64,000 nt of DNA from Neoalteromonas facilis (GCF_002807665.1 NZ_PEAY01000003.1:396103-460102); one strand, 5' to 3'. Positions 28,388 through 38,477 are shown, counted from the stretch's first letter. A program made the numbers and translations. The notes: generated by a model from the sequence alone, not told the origin.

Positions 28388-30074
28388 CTACGTTTGAAAC
28401 GGGCGAGTAATATTTAGCGATGGTTGAAACCAGTTGTTCGATTTCAATAGGCTTGGATAGATAGTCACTCATACCTGCGTCAAGGCATTGATCTTTATCG
28501 CCTTTGAGAGCATTTGCTGTGAGCGCAACAATCGGCGTAGCTTGCCAATGATGGCCAGCTTTACCTGAACGAATCAACTGCGTTGCTTCAAACCCATCCA
28601 TTACCGGCATCTGGCAATCCATCAGAATAATGTCGATGCTATTTTGAGGAGCTTTTGATAAATATCCGATGGCTTCTTCACCGTTTTCAACCACATCGGT
28701 TGTGACGTTATGCTGAGATAGCATTTCTTGAACAATGGTTTGATTGATGAAGTTATCTTCAACAATTAGTGCTTTACATCCTGATATATCCAAAGGCTTA
28801 TTCTTTGTCGCTTTGCGCTTTGGCGCCATGCCCTTTTGTAAGGTGACATAAAAGGAAAATTCTGAGCCTTGACCCTCTTCACTTTTAACTGAAATAGAGC
28901 CGTTCATTAAGCGAAGTATTTGTTTACATATGAGTAATCCCAGTCCTGTACCTTGTGCTTTTTTTGTGCTGCTATGGTCGAGTTGATGAAAGGGTTGAAA
29001 AAGCTGCCCGATTTGTTCCTGCGTCATGCCAATACCCGTATCCTTTACGCTACATTTCAACGAATAAGCATCCTCTAATTGACGAACCGAGACCATAACG
29101 CTAACTGCACCTTGCTGAGTAAACTTGTTCGCATTGCTAAGTAAATTAATGAGTACCTGTTGTAAGCGCGTTTTGTCACCTTCGATCCAAATGCCTTCGG
29201 TTTGTTCAATCGAGAGGATTAGCTGGTTGCCTTGTTGTTGAAAGGCCTGCTCAAGGAGAGCCGTTGTGTGAGTGAAAAACTCGCTAAGTTCGAAATTGAC
29301 CGGTGAGATAGTGAGTTTACCAGCCTCGATTTTGGCGTAGTCTAATATGTCGTTGACGATTTGCGATAACAGCGTCGCACTTTGTTTTGCCATGCTTAAT
29401 TTGCTGCGCTGATTGTCATTCAGGTTAGATTGATCAAAGGTGTCGAGTAAACCGCTAACGCCGGCAATAGGCGTGCGAATTTCGTGACTCATATTCGCCA
29501 AAAAGCGCGTTTTTGCTTTAGCTGAGGCTTCTGATTCCAAGCGTAACTGATGTTCTTTCTCAAACATGAATTCTATTTTAGTGAACAAATAGCTGATGCC
29601 GTTTAATACAATCAGTTGTCCAACAGCGGTGACGATTAGCCAGCGATCAGCGCCCATCACATAGTCGAAGTCTAAGGCGATATTGAAACTCAAATACAAG
29701 CCTAGGTTAGTGAGTAGTATAAATAGCCAACGTACCCACGTTCTTGTATAAACGGCTATGGTGAAAGTGCTCACTAAGACGGCGATCCCTGCGTGTGCAA
29801 TGCTTGCATTGTTGTAACAATTCATCCAGCCGGCAACCATCAACAGCGCACTTAAGCTAAGCGATAATGCATTGGGGCTTAAGTACGCCCGTGCTAAGTA
29901 AATTGCGAGCACAAAGCTAAATATTAAGCCTAAAACGATTAAACCTAGCGGACGGAATTCAGACACAAAGTTGAAGTAAACAATGATGCTGATGAGCGGA
30001 ATGAGCAGCAAAATCAGCGCCCTCAACATTGAGGTGATATAGGCGTGCTTCAATGAATCGCTATCTATATGCAT
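28383..30074 (-). CDS. Hybrid sensor histidine kinase (membrane sensor-HisKA-HATPase-REC)
   Basis: 563 aa from the ATG at 30074; a TTG 24 nt earlier is also possible and neither has a good ribosome binding site. Residues 15-165 hold about six membrane helices with no large periplasmic loop. Then come HisKA with His197 in NMSHEIRTPIAG, HATPase (DTGIGM, GTGLGLLI) and a receiver with Asp486 in IILMDCQMPVMDG. No partner regulator is adjacent. It is organised like the kinase at 14033-15799 but lacks the PAS domain. Confidence 0.93.
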   Translation of the reverse strand: MHIDSDSLKHAYITSMLRALILLLIPLISIIVYFNFVSEFRPLGLIVLGLIFSFVLAIYLARAYLSPNALSLSLSALLMVAGWMNCYNNASIAHAGIAVLVSTFTIAVYTRTWVRWLFILLTNLGLYLSFNIALDFDYVMGADRWLIVTAVGQLIVLNGISYLFTKIEFMFEKEHQLRLESEASAKAKTRFLANMSHEIRTPIAGVSGLLDTFDQSNLNDNQRSKLSMAKQSATLLSQIVNDILDYAKIEAGKLTISPVNFELSEFFTHTTALLEQAFQQQGNQLILSIEQTEGIWIEGDKTRLQQVLINLLSNANKFTQQGAVSVMVSVRQLEDAYSLKCSVKDTGIGMTQEQIGQLFQPFHQLDHSSTKKAQGTGLGLLICKQILRLMNGSISVKSEEGQGSEFSFYVTLQKGMAPKRKATKNKPLDISGCKALIVEDNFINQTIVQEMLSQHNVTTDVVENGEEAIGYLSKAPQNSIDIILMDCQMPVMDGFEATQLIRSGKAGHHWQATPIVALTANALKGDKDQCLDAGMSDYLSKPIEIEQLVSTIAKYYSPVSNVE

Positions 30075-30265
30075 ATATAAGGCTAAATAACGCGGCAATA
30101 ACTGACTTGAGTATTGCTGCTAATGAAAGGGTTTACAACTATTCACTGATTTTGCCAGCGTAACAAAACATACTTAAAGTCAAGCTAAGTTCAACGATGC
30201 AGCTTTACAATGTTTTAATATCATTGAATGATAAAGAGGAAATGTGCCATAGATGAGGGATTACA

Positions 30266-30748
30266 ATGATTTCGGCTATTCATAAAAAGCTAATGTTTGG
30301 AATATGCACAGCTCTATTGTTTGGGTGCAGTGACAGTGAGGTGGGTGATGTATCACTTGGCGTATTTACCACCAAAGATATAAAAGTGGATGCGTTAACG
30401 GATCCACTTATTCCCGGAGTTACCTGCCATATCTCCAGTATAGAGGCTGATTTGGATTTTTCAGATCCATCCGATAGTGCCATAGCCTGTCGACAAACAG
30501 GATCCATTACGCTTGATATGCTGGCCAAAATTGATCGCTCAGATTCCGGCGAGGTGGTGTTTAAAAAATCAAAAAGTATTTTTTTCAAGAATATGAAAGT
30601 ACGCCGTATTTTTGATGCGGATGCGCAAACGTTGATTTATTTGTCCTATAGCACAAAGGAAACGTCGGGGAGTTTTAAGCATAGCTTGTCTACAGTGCCA
30701 CTTTGGGGGACAGACGCCTACGTTATCCCATCAGCAAAAGGAGTGTAG
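30266..30748 (+). CDS. creA: CreA-family lipoprotein
   Basis: 160 aa. A signal peptide ends LLFGC, so the protein is probably a lipoprotein with Cys21, unlike E. coli CreA which has a plain signal. The mature part has the CreA hallmarks: LTDPLIPGVTCHISSIEADLDF-like segment, SAIACRQTGSI, and MKVRRIFDADAQTLIYLSYSTK. CreA proteins are periplasmic and conserved but their biochemical role is not known. GAGGGAT precedes the ATG. The LysM lipoprotein gene follows 82 bp later on the same strand. Confidence 0.85.
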   Translation: MISAIHKKLMFGICTALLFGCSDSEVGDVSLGVFTTKDIKVDALTDPLIPGVTCHISSIEADLDFSDPSDSAIACRQTGSITLDMLAKIDRSDSGEVVFKKSKSIFFKNMKVRRIFDADAQTLIYLSYSTKETSGSFKHSLSTVPLWGTDAYVIPSAKGV

Positions 30749-30830
30749 GAAAAATATGTTCATATCAGCTGATGGACGAAATTATGTCACTTACTCATAA
30801 TACGACAGCACAGCGTAATTCAGAGAAGTA

Positions 30831-31859
30831 ATGCTTAATCAAATGAGGACGAGTAAACAAATGTTTATGGGGAAGATTCTGTTCTTGCTATTGTGTGTAG
30901 GGTTGTTTGTTAATGGGTGTGCAAATCCACACAGCAACGAGTCGGCGGCAAAAAATATTGCAAAACCCCTGACCACTAAAACAGTCCAGTCACTCATCAA
31001 TGCTTACTTAAAAAATAACAATGTGGAAAAGGCAAGAGAGTTACTGGCGACTATTCCGCAGCAAGACTTCACGTCTTCATTATTTTTATCCAAAGCCGAG
31101 TTGCATTTTTTGGAAGGAAGCATGGATGAAGCTGAAGCTGCGTTGAGTATGGCAAATTCATTGGGCACTGATAGTGTTTTTAAGCAGACTCAACCGTCGT
31201 TAATCAGTGTTCTTTGTAGCCAAAATAGATTCCACACACTGGAGCAAATAGTTCAACACTGGGATGGCTCCCAACCAGATGATTTTTCAATACAGCAGGC
31301 AATAATGTGTTTGCTGCGGCAAGAGCGTTTTGATGAATTGGTGAATTTATTTAATCCCGCCATGGTCTCGGACAATAGTGAAGCTTTTCTGCATTTATTC
31401 GCTGCAAGAGTATTACTTGCCAAAGAAAACCGGTCGGCGGCGTTTGAGCAATATCAAATGTTCATACAAAAGCGCGAGATAGTCAGCGCAGAGATCCTTT
31501 GGCAGGAAATTGAATATTTGAGATATGCCAATAATCCAAAAGCGATGGGTGAAGTGATTGCGGTATTGATTAGTCTCTATCCAGATAGTCAAGAAGCGCT
31601 AAAGGGAAGAACATTGTCACAGATATCCAACTTGCCAATCGATGGTAATGATAAGTCACCTTCAAACACACAGCAGAAAAAACAGAAATCAGTTGAAGGA
31701 CTGGATACTAATGCAGTTACACATGACATTGAAAAAGGCGAGACGCTCTACAGTATCTCCAAGAAATATGGCGTTAGCGTTGATGAGTTGCGACGCCTTA
31801 ATTCAGCGCTGGATATTTATGATATCAGTATAGGAACGCGTTTAATTATCAGTAATTAA
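30831..31859 (+). CDS. TPR-like lipoprotein with C-terminal LysM domain
   Basis: 342 aa. A lipoprotein signal (ILFLLLCVGLFVNGC, Cys30) leads to a helical region of about 200 residues with TPR-like pairs (AYLKNNNVEKARELLATIP, LSKAELHFLEGSMDEAEAAL). After a polar linker (SPSNTQQKKQKS) comes one LysM domain at the C-terminus (IEKGETLYSISKKYGVSVDELRRLN...IGTRLII). LysM domains bind peptidoglycan, so the protein probably links the outer membrane to the wall. The ATG at 30843 is an alternative start. I know no named homologue. Confidence 0.82.
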   Translation: MLNQMRTSKQMFMGKILFLLLCVGLFVNGCANPHSNESAAKNIAKPLTTKTVQSLINAYLKNNNVEKARELLATIPQQDFTSSLFLSKAELHFLEGSMDEAEAALSMANSLGTDSVFKQTQPSLISVLCSQNRFHTLEQIVQHWDGSQPDDFSIQQAIMCLLRQERFDELVNLFNPAMVSDNSEAFLHLFAARVLLAKENRSAAFEQYQMFIQKREIVSAEILWQEIEYLRYANNPKAMGEVIAVLISLYPDSQEALKGRTLSQISNLPIDGNDKSPSNTQQKKQKSVEGLDTNAVTHDIEKGETLYSISKKYGVSVDELRRLNSALDIYDISIGTRLIISN

Positions 31860-31928
31860 CGTTTTAGCGCGCGGAAGCACAGTGATTTTGTGCTATTCTG
31901 CGCGTAAATTCTCCTCAATAAGAAAACT

Positions 31929-33317
31929 GTGAAGTCTTTCACGCCAACTACCGTTGCTTTGATCGCTGTTTGTTGTGGCTACTTAATCACACCTATGGGG
32001 ATGGCTGCCGTTAATGTTGCGATCCCTGATTTAGCGGCAGATCTGCAGGCTAATGCAAACAAAGTCGCGTGGTTACCCACGATATATCTACTCAGCAATG
32101 TTGCCTTCATGTTGCCGGCTGGCAAGCTTGCAGATATGTATGGGCGTAAAAAGGTGTATACATTAGGCCTTATTTTTACGGCTCTTACCTCGATACTGTG
32201 TGGGTTTGCTAGCAGCATAGACGAAGTATTGCTGTGGCGCTTTCTGCAAGGCATAGCCGGTGCCATGATATTTGGTACAGGGATCGCAATTGTGTCTTCT
32301 GTGACACCGTCAGAAAGGCGGGGTAGAGCATTAGGGATTGTGGCGGCATTTGTGTATGTCGGGCTAACCATCGCGCCAGCTATTGGTGGTTGGCTTACGG
32401 AGCACTGGGGTTGGCAAGCGGTGTTCTACTTTCAAGCACCTCCCATGTTGGCGCTGGCGTTATTTATGTTGCTTAAGCTGCCCGGAGAATGGAAGAGTAG
32501 TAAGCAAGAGCGTTTTGATATTGGCGGCACGCTACTGTTTATAGCGTTTTCTTTTGCATTAGTGCTAGGACTGAGTCAACTAAATTCATTCAGTGGTGCA
32601 CTATTAATGGCAGGTGCAGTACTTAGCTTGCTCGCTTTTATCATGCATCAGCGCAGGCGCGAACACCCCCTCATCCGAGTGCAACTGTTTAAAGAAAGTC
32701 GGATTTTTAGTTTATCGCTGACAACGTCCTTCTTTATGTACGGTAGTAATTTTGCAGTGGCATTTTTGATGAGCCTTTATTTGCAATATGTCAAAGGGTT
32801 GTCACCCTCTCATGCGGGCCAAGTGCTTCTTCTTCAAGCCATGGCTATGGCATTAGTGGCACCCTTTGCAGGCCGTTTGGCGGATAAGTTTGAACCCCGT
32901 ATTTTGGCAACGCTAGGTTGCATTATTGTAGGTGTCGGTTTTGTTCTGCTCAGTCAAATAAATGTGTTAACCAGTACGTTTGTCATAAGTGCTGCATTGA
33001 TTGCGATGGGCGCGGGTTTTGGCTTGTTTTCTACGCCGAACAACAACGCCATCATGGGAGCCGTTGACGAAAAAGAGGTGGGCGTTGCGTCTGCATCAAT
33101 GAACTTGTCACGTACCATTGGGAACCTCTTTGGCATGAGTATCGTGAATCTTATTATCCAATCGATGATTGGTGCTCAAGCACTGGCAAGCGCAAACGCG
33201 GAGGATATTGTCGAGGCACTGTCTTTTGCCTTTGGATTGTCATTGTTAGGGGTCATTATTGCGGCGATAACCTCTTCAGTTCGAGGACGAAAAACGTCTG
33301 TTCAGCCCGACGAATAA
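31929..33317 (+). CDS. DHA2-type MFS drug exporter
   Basis: 462 aa with about 14 hydrophobic helices, starting at a GTG (MKSFTPTTVALIAV) because no ATG precedes the first helix. Motif A is clear as GKLADMYGRKKVY, and motif C-like GIVAAFVYVGLTIAPAIGGWLTEHWGW identifies an antiporter. The DHA2 (EmrB/QacA-like) layout continues to the terminal ISVRGRKTS-like charged tail. It should export a toxic compound by proton exchange. No EmrA partner or regulator is adjacent. Confidence 0.9.
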   Translation: MKSFTPTTVALIAVCCGYLITPMGMAAVNVAIPDLAADLQANANKVAWLPTIYLLSNVAFMLPAGKLADMYGRKKVYTLGLIFTALTSILCGFASSIDEVLLWRFLQGIAGAMIFGTGIAIVSSVTPSERRGRALGIVAAFVYVGLTIAPAIGGWLTEHWGWQAVFYFQAPPMLALALFMLLKLPGEWKSSKQERFDIGGTLLFIAFSFALVLGLSQLNSFSGALLMAGAVLSLLAFIMHQRRREHPLIRVQLFKESRIFSLSLTTSFFMYGSNFAVAFLMSLYLQYVKGLSPSHAGQVLLLQAMAMALVAPFAGRLADKFEPRILATLGCIIVGVGFVLLSQINVLTSTFVISAALIAMGAGFGLFSTPNNNAIMGAVDEKEVGVASASMNLSRTIGNLFGMSIVNLIIQSMIGAQALASANAEDIVEALSFAFGLSLLGVIIAAITSSVRGRKTSVQPDE

Positions 33318-33415
33318 GGGCTTTTCGGCTTAAATCAAATATTTAGATTAATTCAATCGATTTAATTTAAGACACATTTTCTTACATTCGTTCCTATACT
33401 TAACCAACTAATTTG

Positions 33416-33442
33416 CTTTGGCATTTTGCCAATGCGCCAAAG
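33416..33442 (+). promoter_or_regulatory. Hairpin in the katG leader
   Basis: CTTTGGC and GCCAAAG flank a 13-nt centre that itself can pair (GCATT / AATGC), so two alternative stems are possible. It lies about 100 bp before the katG start and about 100 bp after the MFS gene. No T-run follows, so it is not an obvious terminator; it could be a regulator site or an mRNA structure. Confidence 0.4.
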
Positions 33443-33542
33443 AAATTGGTCTGCAACCTAGAGTGCTATTTTGTCTGGGTTACTTATTTCAAAATAAAAC
33501 AATGAAAACATTTGCAGATTTAAATATAGAGGAATTAGGACA

Positions 33543-35792
33543 ATGAAATCGCAACGCCTATTTATGAAAACGGCTATTGCCGGTGTTGTGAGCATGATGC
33601 TCGCGTCAGCACCAACATTTGCGGAAAAAGCAGAAATATCTAAACCGAAAGGGCCAATGGGCTCAGGCTCCGTAAAAGCGGGTCAACCAAAGTCAAACCA
33701 GTTTTGGTGGCCAGATCAACTTGACCTTTCATCGTTGCGCGACCACGACAGTCGCTCTAATCCTTATGGCGCTGATTTTGACTATGGTAAAGCATTTCTA
33801 AGCTTGGATTTGGACGCGGTTAAAAAAGACATTGATGCAGTTTTAACTGAATCCCAAGATTGGTGGCCAGCTGACTTTGGCAACTATGGTCCATTTTTTA
33901 TTCGTATGACATGGCATAGTGCAGGTACATATCGTACCTTGGATGGCCGCGGTGGTGCTGGTGGTGGTCAACAACGTTTCGACCCACTCAACAGCTGGCC
34001 TGACAACGGCAACCTTGACAAGGCTCGCCGTTTACTCTGGCCTATCAAGCAAAAATACGGTGAAGCGTTATCGTGGGCTGATTTAATGGTATTGGCGGGT
34101 AACGTTGCATTAGAAAACATGGGTTTCCAAACCTATGGATTCGCCGGTGGACGTGCTGACGATTGGGAACCTGATTTGGTTTACTGGGGCCCAGAAGTTG
34201 AAATGCTAGCAAGTGACCGGGAAGCGCGTGACGGAAAACTTCAACGTCCTCTTGGTGCGACGCACATGGGTCTTATCTACGTAAATCCAGAAGGTCCAAA
34301 GGGTAAGCCTGACCCAATGGGGTCGGCCAAAAATATTCGTGTTGCCTTTGGCCGCATGGCCATGAACGATGAAGAGACGGTAGCATTGGTCGCTGGTGGT
34401 CACACGTTCGGTAAAATGCACGGTGCACATAAACCTTCTGATTGTATGTCCGCGGAGCCTGGTGCTGCACCGATTGAGCAACAAGGCTTAGGTTGGAAAA
34501 ACAAGTGTGGTAAAGGCCACTCTGAAGACACTGTAACCAGTGGTTTAGAAGGCGCTTGGACACAAATGCCAACCAAATGGACGTCGTTGTACTTGAGTAA
34601 TTTGTTAAACAACGAATGGGTACAAACACGTAGCCCTGCAGGTGCAATTCAGTGGATCCCTAAAGATGAAGCAATGCATACTGCTGCCCCTGATGCTCAC
34701 GTTGAAGGAAAGCGCAACCCGGTTGTTATGACGACTGCTGACCTAGCGCTTAAATATGATCCAGAGTATCGCAAAATTGCTGAGCGCTTTTTGGCGGACC
34801 CTGAAGAATACCGTTTAGCCTTTGCCAAAGCATGGTACAAATTGACTCACCGTGATATGGGACCTCCTAGCAATTTCTTGGGTAAAGAAGTACCGAAAGA
34901 TACGTTGATTTGGCAAGACCCAATTGATCAGAAGAGTGTCTCTAAGATCAATGATCGTGATGTAACGAAACTGAAAAAAGCTGTTATGAAGTCAGGCTTA
35001 AGCGTTCAAGAACTTGTGCGCACCGCGTGGGCTTCAGCGGCTAGCTATCGTCACTCAGACATGCGCGGTGGTACTAATGGTGGTCGTTTAGCGTTAGCGC
35101 CTCAAAATGGTTGGGAAGTGAATAACCCAGAAGAAACCACTAAGGTTATCAATGCATTGAAAGACATCCAGAAAGACTTTAAAGGAAAAGTCTCTATGGC
35201 TGACTTAATTGTTATTGGTGGCGCGGCGGCTATCGAAAAGGCTGCTAAAGACGCTGGATTTGATGTGAAAGTTCCAGTTAAGCCGGGTCGTGGCGATGCA
35301 ACACAAGAGCAAACGGACCTTGAGTCGTTTTCTTTACTTGAGCTTCAAGCGGATGGCTTTAGAAACTACTTCGACGCCGCTGAGGCATTTGAATCGCCAA
35401 CCGATAGCCTTGTCGATAAAGCAGACCAATTGAACCTTACAGTGCCTGAAATGACAGTGCTGGTAGGTGGTATGCGTGCGTTGGACGCGAACTACAAAGG
35501 TGCTAAGCACGGTGTGTTTACTGATAAGCCTGGCACACTGAGCAACGATTTCTTTGTCAATCTATTGGATATGTCATATGCATGGCAAAAGACTGATAAA
35601 GATGGCGTTTATCAAGGTGTTGAACGTAAATCAGGTGAAGTGAAATGGACAGCTACACCGGTAGACCTTGTTTTCGGCAGTAACTCTGAGTTGCGTGCCG
35701 TGGCTGAAGTTTACGCGTTTGATACATCTAAGAAAAAGTTTGTGGATGATTTCATCGCAGCTTGGACTAAGGTAATGAATCTAGGTCGATAA
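33543..35792 (+). CDS. katG: Catalase-peroxidase with signal peptide (periplasmic KatG)
   Basis: 749 aa. An N-terminal signal peptide ([18 protein letters not shown], cleaved near residue 27) precedes a full two-domain KatG. Active-site residues are all present: distal Arg121, Trp124 and His125 in [10 protein letters not shown], the Trp124-Tyr246-Met272 crosslinked adduct needed for catalase activity, and proximal heme ligand His287 in [18 protein letters not shown] precedes the start. It breaks down hydrogen peroxide, here outside the cytoplasm, like KatP of pathogenic E. coli. Heme insertion outside the cytoplasm is implied. A strong terminator follows. Confidence 0.96.
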   Translation: MKSQRLFMKTAIAGVVSMMLASAPTFAEKAEISKPKGPMGSGSVKAGQPKSNQFWWPDQLDLSSLRDHDSRSNPYGADFDYGKAFLSLDLDAVKKDIDAVLTESQDWWPADFGNYGPFFIRMTWHSAGTYRTLDGRGGAGGGQQRFDPLNSWPDNGNLDKARRLLWPIKQKYGEALSWADLMVLAGNVALENMGFQTYGFAGGRADDWEPDLVYWGPEVEMLASDREARDGKLQRPLGATHMGLIYVNPEGPKGKPDPMGSAKNIRVAFGRMAMNDEETVALVAGGHTFGKMHGAHKPSDCMSAEPGAAPIEQQGLGWKNKCGKGHSEDTVTSGLEGAWTQMPTKWTSLYLSNLLNNEWVQTRSPAGAIQWIPKDEAMHTAAPDAHVEGKRNPVVMTTADLALKYDPEYRKIAERFLADPEEYRLAFAKAWYKLTHRDMGPPSNFLGKEVPKDTLIWQDPIDQKSVSKINDRDVTKLKKAVMKSGLSVQELVRTAWASAASYRHSDMRGGTNGGRLALAPQNGWEVNNPEETTKVINALKDIQKDFKGKVSMADLIVIGGAAAIEKAAKDAGFDVKVPVKPGRGDATQEQTDLESFSLLELQADGFRNYFDAAEAFESPTDSLVDKADQLNLTVPEMTVLVGGMRALDANYKGAKHGVFTDKPGTLSNDFFVNLLDMSYAWQKTDKDGVYQGVERKSGEVKWTATPVDLVFGSNSELRAVAEVYAFDTSKKKFVDDFIAAWTKVMNLGR

Positions 35793-35811
35793 GGTATCTA
35801 GGTTAAAAGCG

Positions 35812-35849
35812 AAAGGCCGCCTCGTTGTCGTGTTCGAGGCGGCCTTTTT
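35812..35849. terminator. Bidirectional terminator between katG and the DUF1996 gene
   Basis: Perfect 13-bp inverted repeat AAAGGCCGCCTCG / CGAGGCGGCCTTT with a 10-nt loop; TTTTTG follows on the plus strand and TTTCGCTTTT on the minus strand. It serves both convergent genes. Confidence 0.92.
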
Positions 35850-35851
35850 GT

Positions 35852-37285
35852 TTAATATCCCATACCTCGGTTCACAATTGGCGGCTCAAACTGAGTACCG
35901 GGTTGTGTTCCCGATAATCTGAATCCATTGCCCATGTTGCCATCGTGACAATCAAGCTGGCCCTGAATACAAATATCAATAATGGTTTGCAATATTTCAG
36001 GTTGCCACGCATTAAACCAATCAGCATGCAGCGATAAACCGCCCGGTGAATTCTCACTTACCTCATACATATCTGACGCTAAACGCCAGCCTGCGCTACT
36101 TTTGGTTGCCGGATCGTAAACCTCAGGCGTTACTCCAAAGGCATAATGAAAGCTAACTCGAATAATGGGTACAGGGTGAGACTCGGGACAGGCCATTCCT
36201 AATTGCCCTCCCTGATCGGCAGGATAGGCTAAATGAGATTGATGATCATCTGAATCAAGATTAACGCCGTCCCAACAACTCGGAAAGAAAATATCCATGC
36301 GCACTCTGTCAGGGGCCTCACACTCAGGAATTGATGCACTCCAGCGTGGGTTTTGTGCATCGCTGGATCCCCAGCTTTGACAGTGCCATCGAACAATGGC
36401 GCTGTCTTGTTCCATGCCGGGCATTGTTTTACTGTTGCCAGCAATCATTTTTAAGCCTAAAGGAATGGGTTGAATGGCATTTAAATCATCAACACCGGCT
36501 GAGTAATAAAAAATTTCATGCGCGACATCGTCATTGCCCACGACTGCTGGAACCACTTGCCAAGCAGGTTGACCATTTTCGTCTAATGCGCGCGAACCAT
36601 CAGCAGTGTATTGGGGGGCAAGCAAGGCGGGCGTCCAATAGGCCGAACGATTCAAAGTATTCCCCTGACAACTCGACTCGCCAGTAGTGAAAAGTTGCAA
36701 TATGTCGCTATTTTCGTCGGTTAATAAGTTTCCGTAAAAGCGGTGTAAATGAGCTCCGTCACCTTCACCGAAATACACAATGGGGTCGTCGTAACTGGAG
36801 TGTGAAAAGTCACAGTTGATCCTAAATATGCCCCGCCAGCTATTGTCAGCCGTTGGGCTAGGCACTACATTGGTTGGCACTACATCAGAGTGATGGGACT
36901 CTGCATCAGTGGATGAGAATACACTCACTATTTCCCATTCCAATTGGGTTTCAGTTGTTGCTGAATTGCTGTTATTAAAACCTTTAATAGAGAGTGATTG
37001 CTCACCTACTTCTAGTCCGATTAGTAACAAAGGACTTTCGCAATTAACGATGTCTTGGTCATTTAGCTTGCATTGATAGTAATCGGCATCAGTGGAGTCG
37101 AAGTTGATTTCCGCAAATGCGTCATAGGTTATGCTGGGTGGCCCTGATGATATGCTGATGGGCTGCAGTTCCGTTTCGAACGGTGCACTTGAAACTTCAC
37201 TTGCGGCAATATTTTCAGTTCCGCTTCCACTGCATCCTGTGAGATACCCTAGCAGCAACACAGCGGTAATATGGCAATGTTTCAT
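35852..37285 (-). CDS. DUF1996-domain lipoprotein
   Basis: 477 aa from the ATG at 37285 (AAGAGGAAC upstream). The signal ends YLTGC, giving a lipoprotein. A first region of about 120 residues (DAFAEINFDSTDADYYQCKLNDQDIVNCESPLLL) looks like a small Ig-like fold. The DUF1996 domain follows, with GDGAHLHRFYG, FFPSCWDGVNLDSDDHQSHLAYP and IPIIRVSFHY-type segments rich in His, Asp and Cys. DUF1996 is best known from fungi and actinobacteria and has no assigned activity; its histidines suggest metal binding. Single gene. Confidence 0.85.
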   Translation of the reverse strand: MKHCHITAVLLLGYLTGCSGSGTENIAASEVSSAPFETELQPISISSGPPSITYDAFAEINFDSTDADYYQCKLNDQDIVNCESPLLLIGLEVGEQSLSIKGFNNSNSATTETQLEWEIVSVFSSTDAESHHSDVVPTNVVPSPTADNSWRGIFRINCDFSHSSYDDPIVYFGEGDGAHLHRFYGNLLTDENSDILQLFTTGESSCQGNTLNRSAYWTPALLAPQYTADGSRALDENGQPAWQVVPAVVGNDDVAHEIFYYSAGVDDLNAIQPIPLGLKMIAGNSKTMPGMEQDSAIVRWHCQSWGSSDAQNPRWSASIPECEAPDRVRMDIFFPSCWDGVNLDSDDHQSHLAYPADQGGQLGMACPESHPVPIIRVSFHYAFGVTPEVYDPATKSSAGWRLASDMYEVSENSPGGLSLHADWFNAWQPEILQTIIDICIQGQLDCHDGNMGNGFRLSGTQPGTQFEPPIVNRGMGY

Positions 37286-37511
37286 CGTAGTTCCTCTTAC
37301 TCTATTTGGGGATGTATTACGCAAATTAATCAGTCGTATTGGATAGTAGTGGAGGGCAGGTCAAGTGCTGTCAGCACAGTGTAAAGTTATGTAAAGACTT
37401 AAAATGAGTGTGGACAAGTTGGAACTGTGGCATTGGCGCGCTGGGGACTGCCCCGGCACGTTACGCATTACATAATGCAGTTACGCTGGCGCTTCTAGTG
37501 ATAGGATGTCG

Positions 37512-37536
37512 CGCCTCTTTGAACAGAGGGCGTTTT
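37512..37536 (+). terminator. Terminator-like hairpin with no upstream gene
   Basis: CGCCTCT / AGAGGGCG (one-base bulge) followed by TTTT on the plus strand, in the 266-bp gap between the divergent DUF1996 gene and the tetR gene. No plus-strand protein gene precedes it, so it may end a small untranslated transcript. The T-run is short. Confidence 0.35.
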
Positions 37537-37551
37537 CAGAGTGTATTGGAA

Positions 37552-38157
37552 TTACAATTGATAGTAGCTAAGAAACATATCCACGGTTTGTTCTGCTAGT
37601 ACGGCCTTTTGTTCTGCATTCAATGCTGGCATCGCATGTAATAACTGTGGCCATAGTGCTTGCCCTTTGAGTAGACTCAAAATTTGCTCGTTGGCGACTC
37701 GCGGTTCAACACGTTTGAGTTTACCGTCTTCCATTGCATGCTTGAGCCAACGGATCATCGCGGTTTCTTGATCAAAGAAATCGGCAATTTCATCTTCAAA
37801 GTTTTCTGGACTATACAAGCAATGTGCCAATGCAACCCGCGTAAGTTCAAGCATTTCTGCTTGCCCCATCAAACTGAGTTGGTTGTCTACCAAGTTCATT
37901 AATTGTGACTTTAGATCACGATTGGGATCGTAGGGGGCATCAAAACCAAGAACGCTTTTCCCCCAAATATCTTTAACGATATGCGTGACTAATAATTCTT
38001 TGCTTGGAAAGTGGTTGTATACCGTTCGCTTTGATACCTGAGCAAGCTCAGCAATTTTGTCCATGCTGGTATGACTTACACCAAATTGTTGAAACGCGCG
38101 TCTTGCTCCCTCAAGAATCGCCTCTCGTTTTATTTCACTGCGTTTTTTGGTTGTCAT
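37552..38157 (-). CDS. TetR-family repressor of the neighbouring RND pump
   Basis: 201 aa. The N-terminal helix-turn-helix (REAILEGARRAFQQFGVSHTSMDKIAELAQVSKRTVYNHFPSKELL) is a classic TetR domain; the C-terminal ligand domain resembles the TetR_C AcrR-like group (LTRVALAHCLYSPENFED...ALWPQLL). It is divergent from an RND adaptor-pump operon with a palindrome in between, the usual arrangement for a local efflux repressor. The inducing ligand is unknown. Confidence 0.93.
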   Translation of the reverse strand: MTTKKRSEIKREAILEGARRAFQQFGVSHTSMDKIAELAQVSKRTVYNHFPSKELLVTHIVKDIWGKSVLGFDAPYDPNRDLKSQLMNLVDNQLSLMGQAEMLELTRVALAHCLYSPENFEDEIADFFDQETAMIRWLKHAMEDGKLKRVEPRVANEQILSLLKGQALWPQLLHAMPALNAEQKAVLAEQTVDMFLSYYQL

Positions 38158-38477
38158 CTCAAAGTCGATTCAGTCATACATCTTGTTTATCTTTACACTG
38201 ATCAGTTTACTTTTCAAATTTTTAGACTAAACTACACGGTATAGTTTACTTTTGGGTGTCGTTTCCTTGTCATTCAGGTGATGCCGGAGTATCTGCAAAA
38301 GCAACTACAATTTATTGAGATTAACAATAGCAAGAGTGCTTTCCTCGGCTAGGCTTAATTTTATAAATGTGTTCGTGCAATGTTAGATATCCAGGCCAAT
38401 TGATGTTTGAGTTGAATGTAAGTGCAATTTCGCAATCCTGACATGAGATATAACACGCTACTGCTTATGGGATTAAA
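38158..38477. other. Divergent promoter region of tetR and the RND operon
   Basis: A 320-bp gap containing the TetR-type palindrome at 38228-38248. The remaining 230 bp up to the adaptor start shows no convincing small gene, terminator or RNA. The adaptor gene has GGGATT before its ATG. Confidence 0.6.
38228..38248. promoter_or_regulatory. Probable TetR operator
   Basis: Inverted repeat TAAACTA, 7-bp spacer CACGGTA, TAGTTTA, located 71 bp upstream of the tetR start. A similar half-site CAGTTTAC lies at about 38205-38212. The layout (AAACTA...TAGTTT around CGG) is common for TetR repressors of RND pumps. Confidence 0.7.

Noticed and set aside
37408-37599. Small protein gene in the DUF1996-tetR gap
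   Set aside because: The 63-codon frame overlaps tetR antisense, lacks a ribosome binding site and has no coherent protein features.
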